This document shows positions 14,469-14,677 of a stretch of 14,677 nucleotides of DNA, piece by piece; position 1 is the first letter of the stretch; each line of letters begins with the position of its first letter. This DNA is from DATKKX01 sp035542775 (lineage in GTDB: Bacteria; Planctomycetota; Phycisphaerae; UBA1845; UTPLA1). Below the pieces are notes generated by a model. The model had not been told where the DNA came from. It saw only the letters and a program-made list of their open reading frames with translations, and made no database searches. Location: assembly GCA_035542775.1 (NCBI GenBank), contig DATKKX010000254.1, positions 1 to 14,677 of the forward strand. Direction: 5' to 3'. The position numbers were made by a program, and so were the translations under genes.

Positions 14469-14677
14469 CGTATTTTTCTCACGCCGGCTCAGGCTGTTGA
14501 TGCCCTCGCGATGGAGCTTCTCGAGGATGCGGTCCACTTCCGCCATCTCCTCCGCCCGACGCCGTTGGCGTGCCTCCCACCCCCCGGCCGCCGCCCCCGC
14601 CCGCCAGCGCGACCACCTCTGGGCCCACAGTTCACCGCGGTAGCCGCAGGCTATTCCAAAGGCCAAACCCGCCAGAT
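14415..14677 (-). CDS. Probable rhomboid-family intramembrane protease, C-terminal part
   Basis: The reading frame is open to the window end, so about 87 C-terminal residues are seen. It begins LAGLAFGIACGYRGELW, consistent with the last membrane helix of a rhomboid, where the catalytic His lies just before an H-L-x-G-x-x-x-G pattern; that His would fall just outside the window. A cytoplasmic tail follows with VDRILEKLHREGINSLSRRE and LAEATRRERE, similar to the tail often attached to planctomycete rhomboids. The tail is highly charged and probably helical. Its stop is a TAG at 14417-14415, which puts its last 54 bp inside the 3' end of the PilZ gene on the other strand. Without the catalytic Ser region the call remains provisional. 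Confidence 0.6.
   Translation of the reverse strand, partial: LAGLAFGIACGYRGELWAQRWSRWRAGAAAGGWEARQRRRAEEMAEVDRILEKLHREGINSLSRREKNTLAEATRREREADRRQGL

Overview
The window is about 14.7 kb of GC-rich, densely coding bacterial DNA. Several features suggest a member of the Planctomycetota, possibly from a metagenome: tandem membrane/TPR proteins of the TMTC type, a RuvA with the long variant of the acidic-pin loop, a rhomboid-type C-terminal tail, and short palindromic repeats near and inside genes. This placement is inference; there is no rRNA in the window. I see no tRNA, CRISPR array, transposase or phage gene.

Layout. (1) Positions 71-2830, minus strand: a three-gene ABC-2 exporter operon (ATPase, permease, permease) with an ATGA overlap and a 7-bp gap. 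The 3' end of the ATPase gene contains an 18-nt tandem repeat and a palindrome that are translated into an unusual tail. (2) Positions 2831-3166: a divergent intergenic region with two perfect palindromes and a possible promoter. (3) Positions 3167-7227, plus strand: two tandem, clearly duplicated multi-pass GT-C/TMTC-like proteins with C-terminal TPRs, coupled by a GTGA overlap. (4) Positions 7394-8896, plus strand: a B12-binding-domain radical SAM protein, probably with its own promoter. (5) Positions 9032 to about 13424, minus strand: a housekeeping run, ispF-cysS-ruvC-ruvA-ruvB, covering isoprenoid synthesis, cysteinyl-tRNA synthesis and Holliday-junction processing. (6) Positions 13887-14468, plus strand: a small PilZ-domain protein with a strong ribosome binding site. 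(7) Positions 14415 to the window end, minus strand: the C-terminal part of a probable rhomboid protease, overlapping the PilZ gene tail-to-tail.

How the genes may work together. RuvA, RuvB and RuvC form the complete branch-migration and resolution machine, and all three are present in order. The ABC operon encodes a complete exporter with unknown substrate. The two GT-C/TPR proteins and the radical SAM enzyme are on one strand and could belong to one envelope-glycan or lipid pathway, but adjacency is the only evidence.

I found no convincing wholly new system. The most worthwhile leads are the repeat-derived tail on the ABC ATPase, the paired palindromes before the duplicated GT-C/TPR genes, the altered acidic-pin loop of RuvA, and a clamp-binding-like motif at the RuvB C-terminus.
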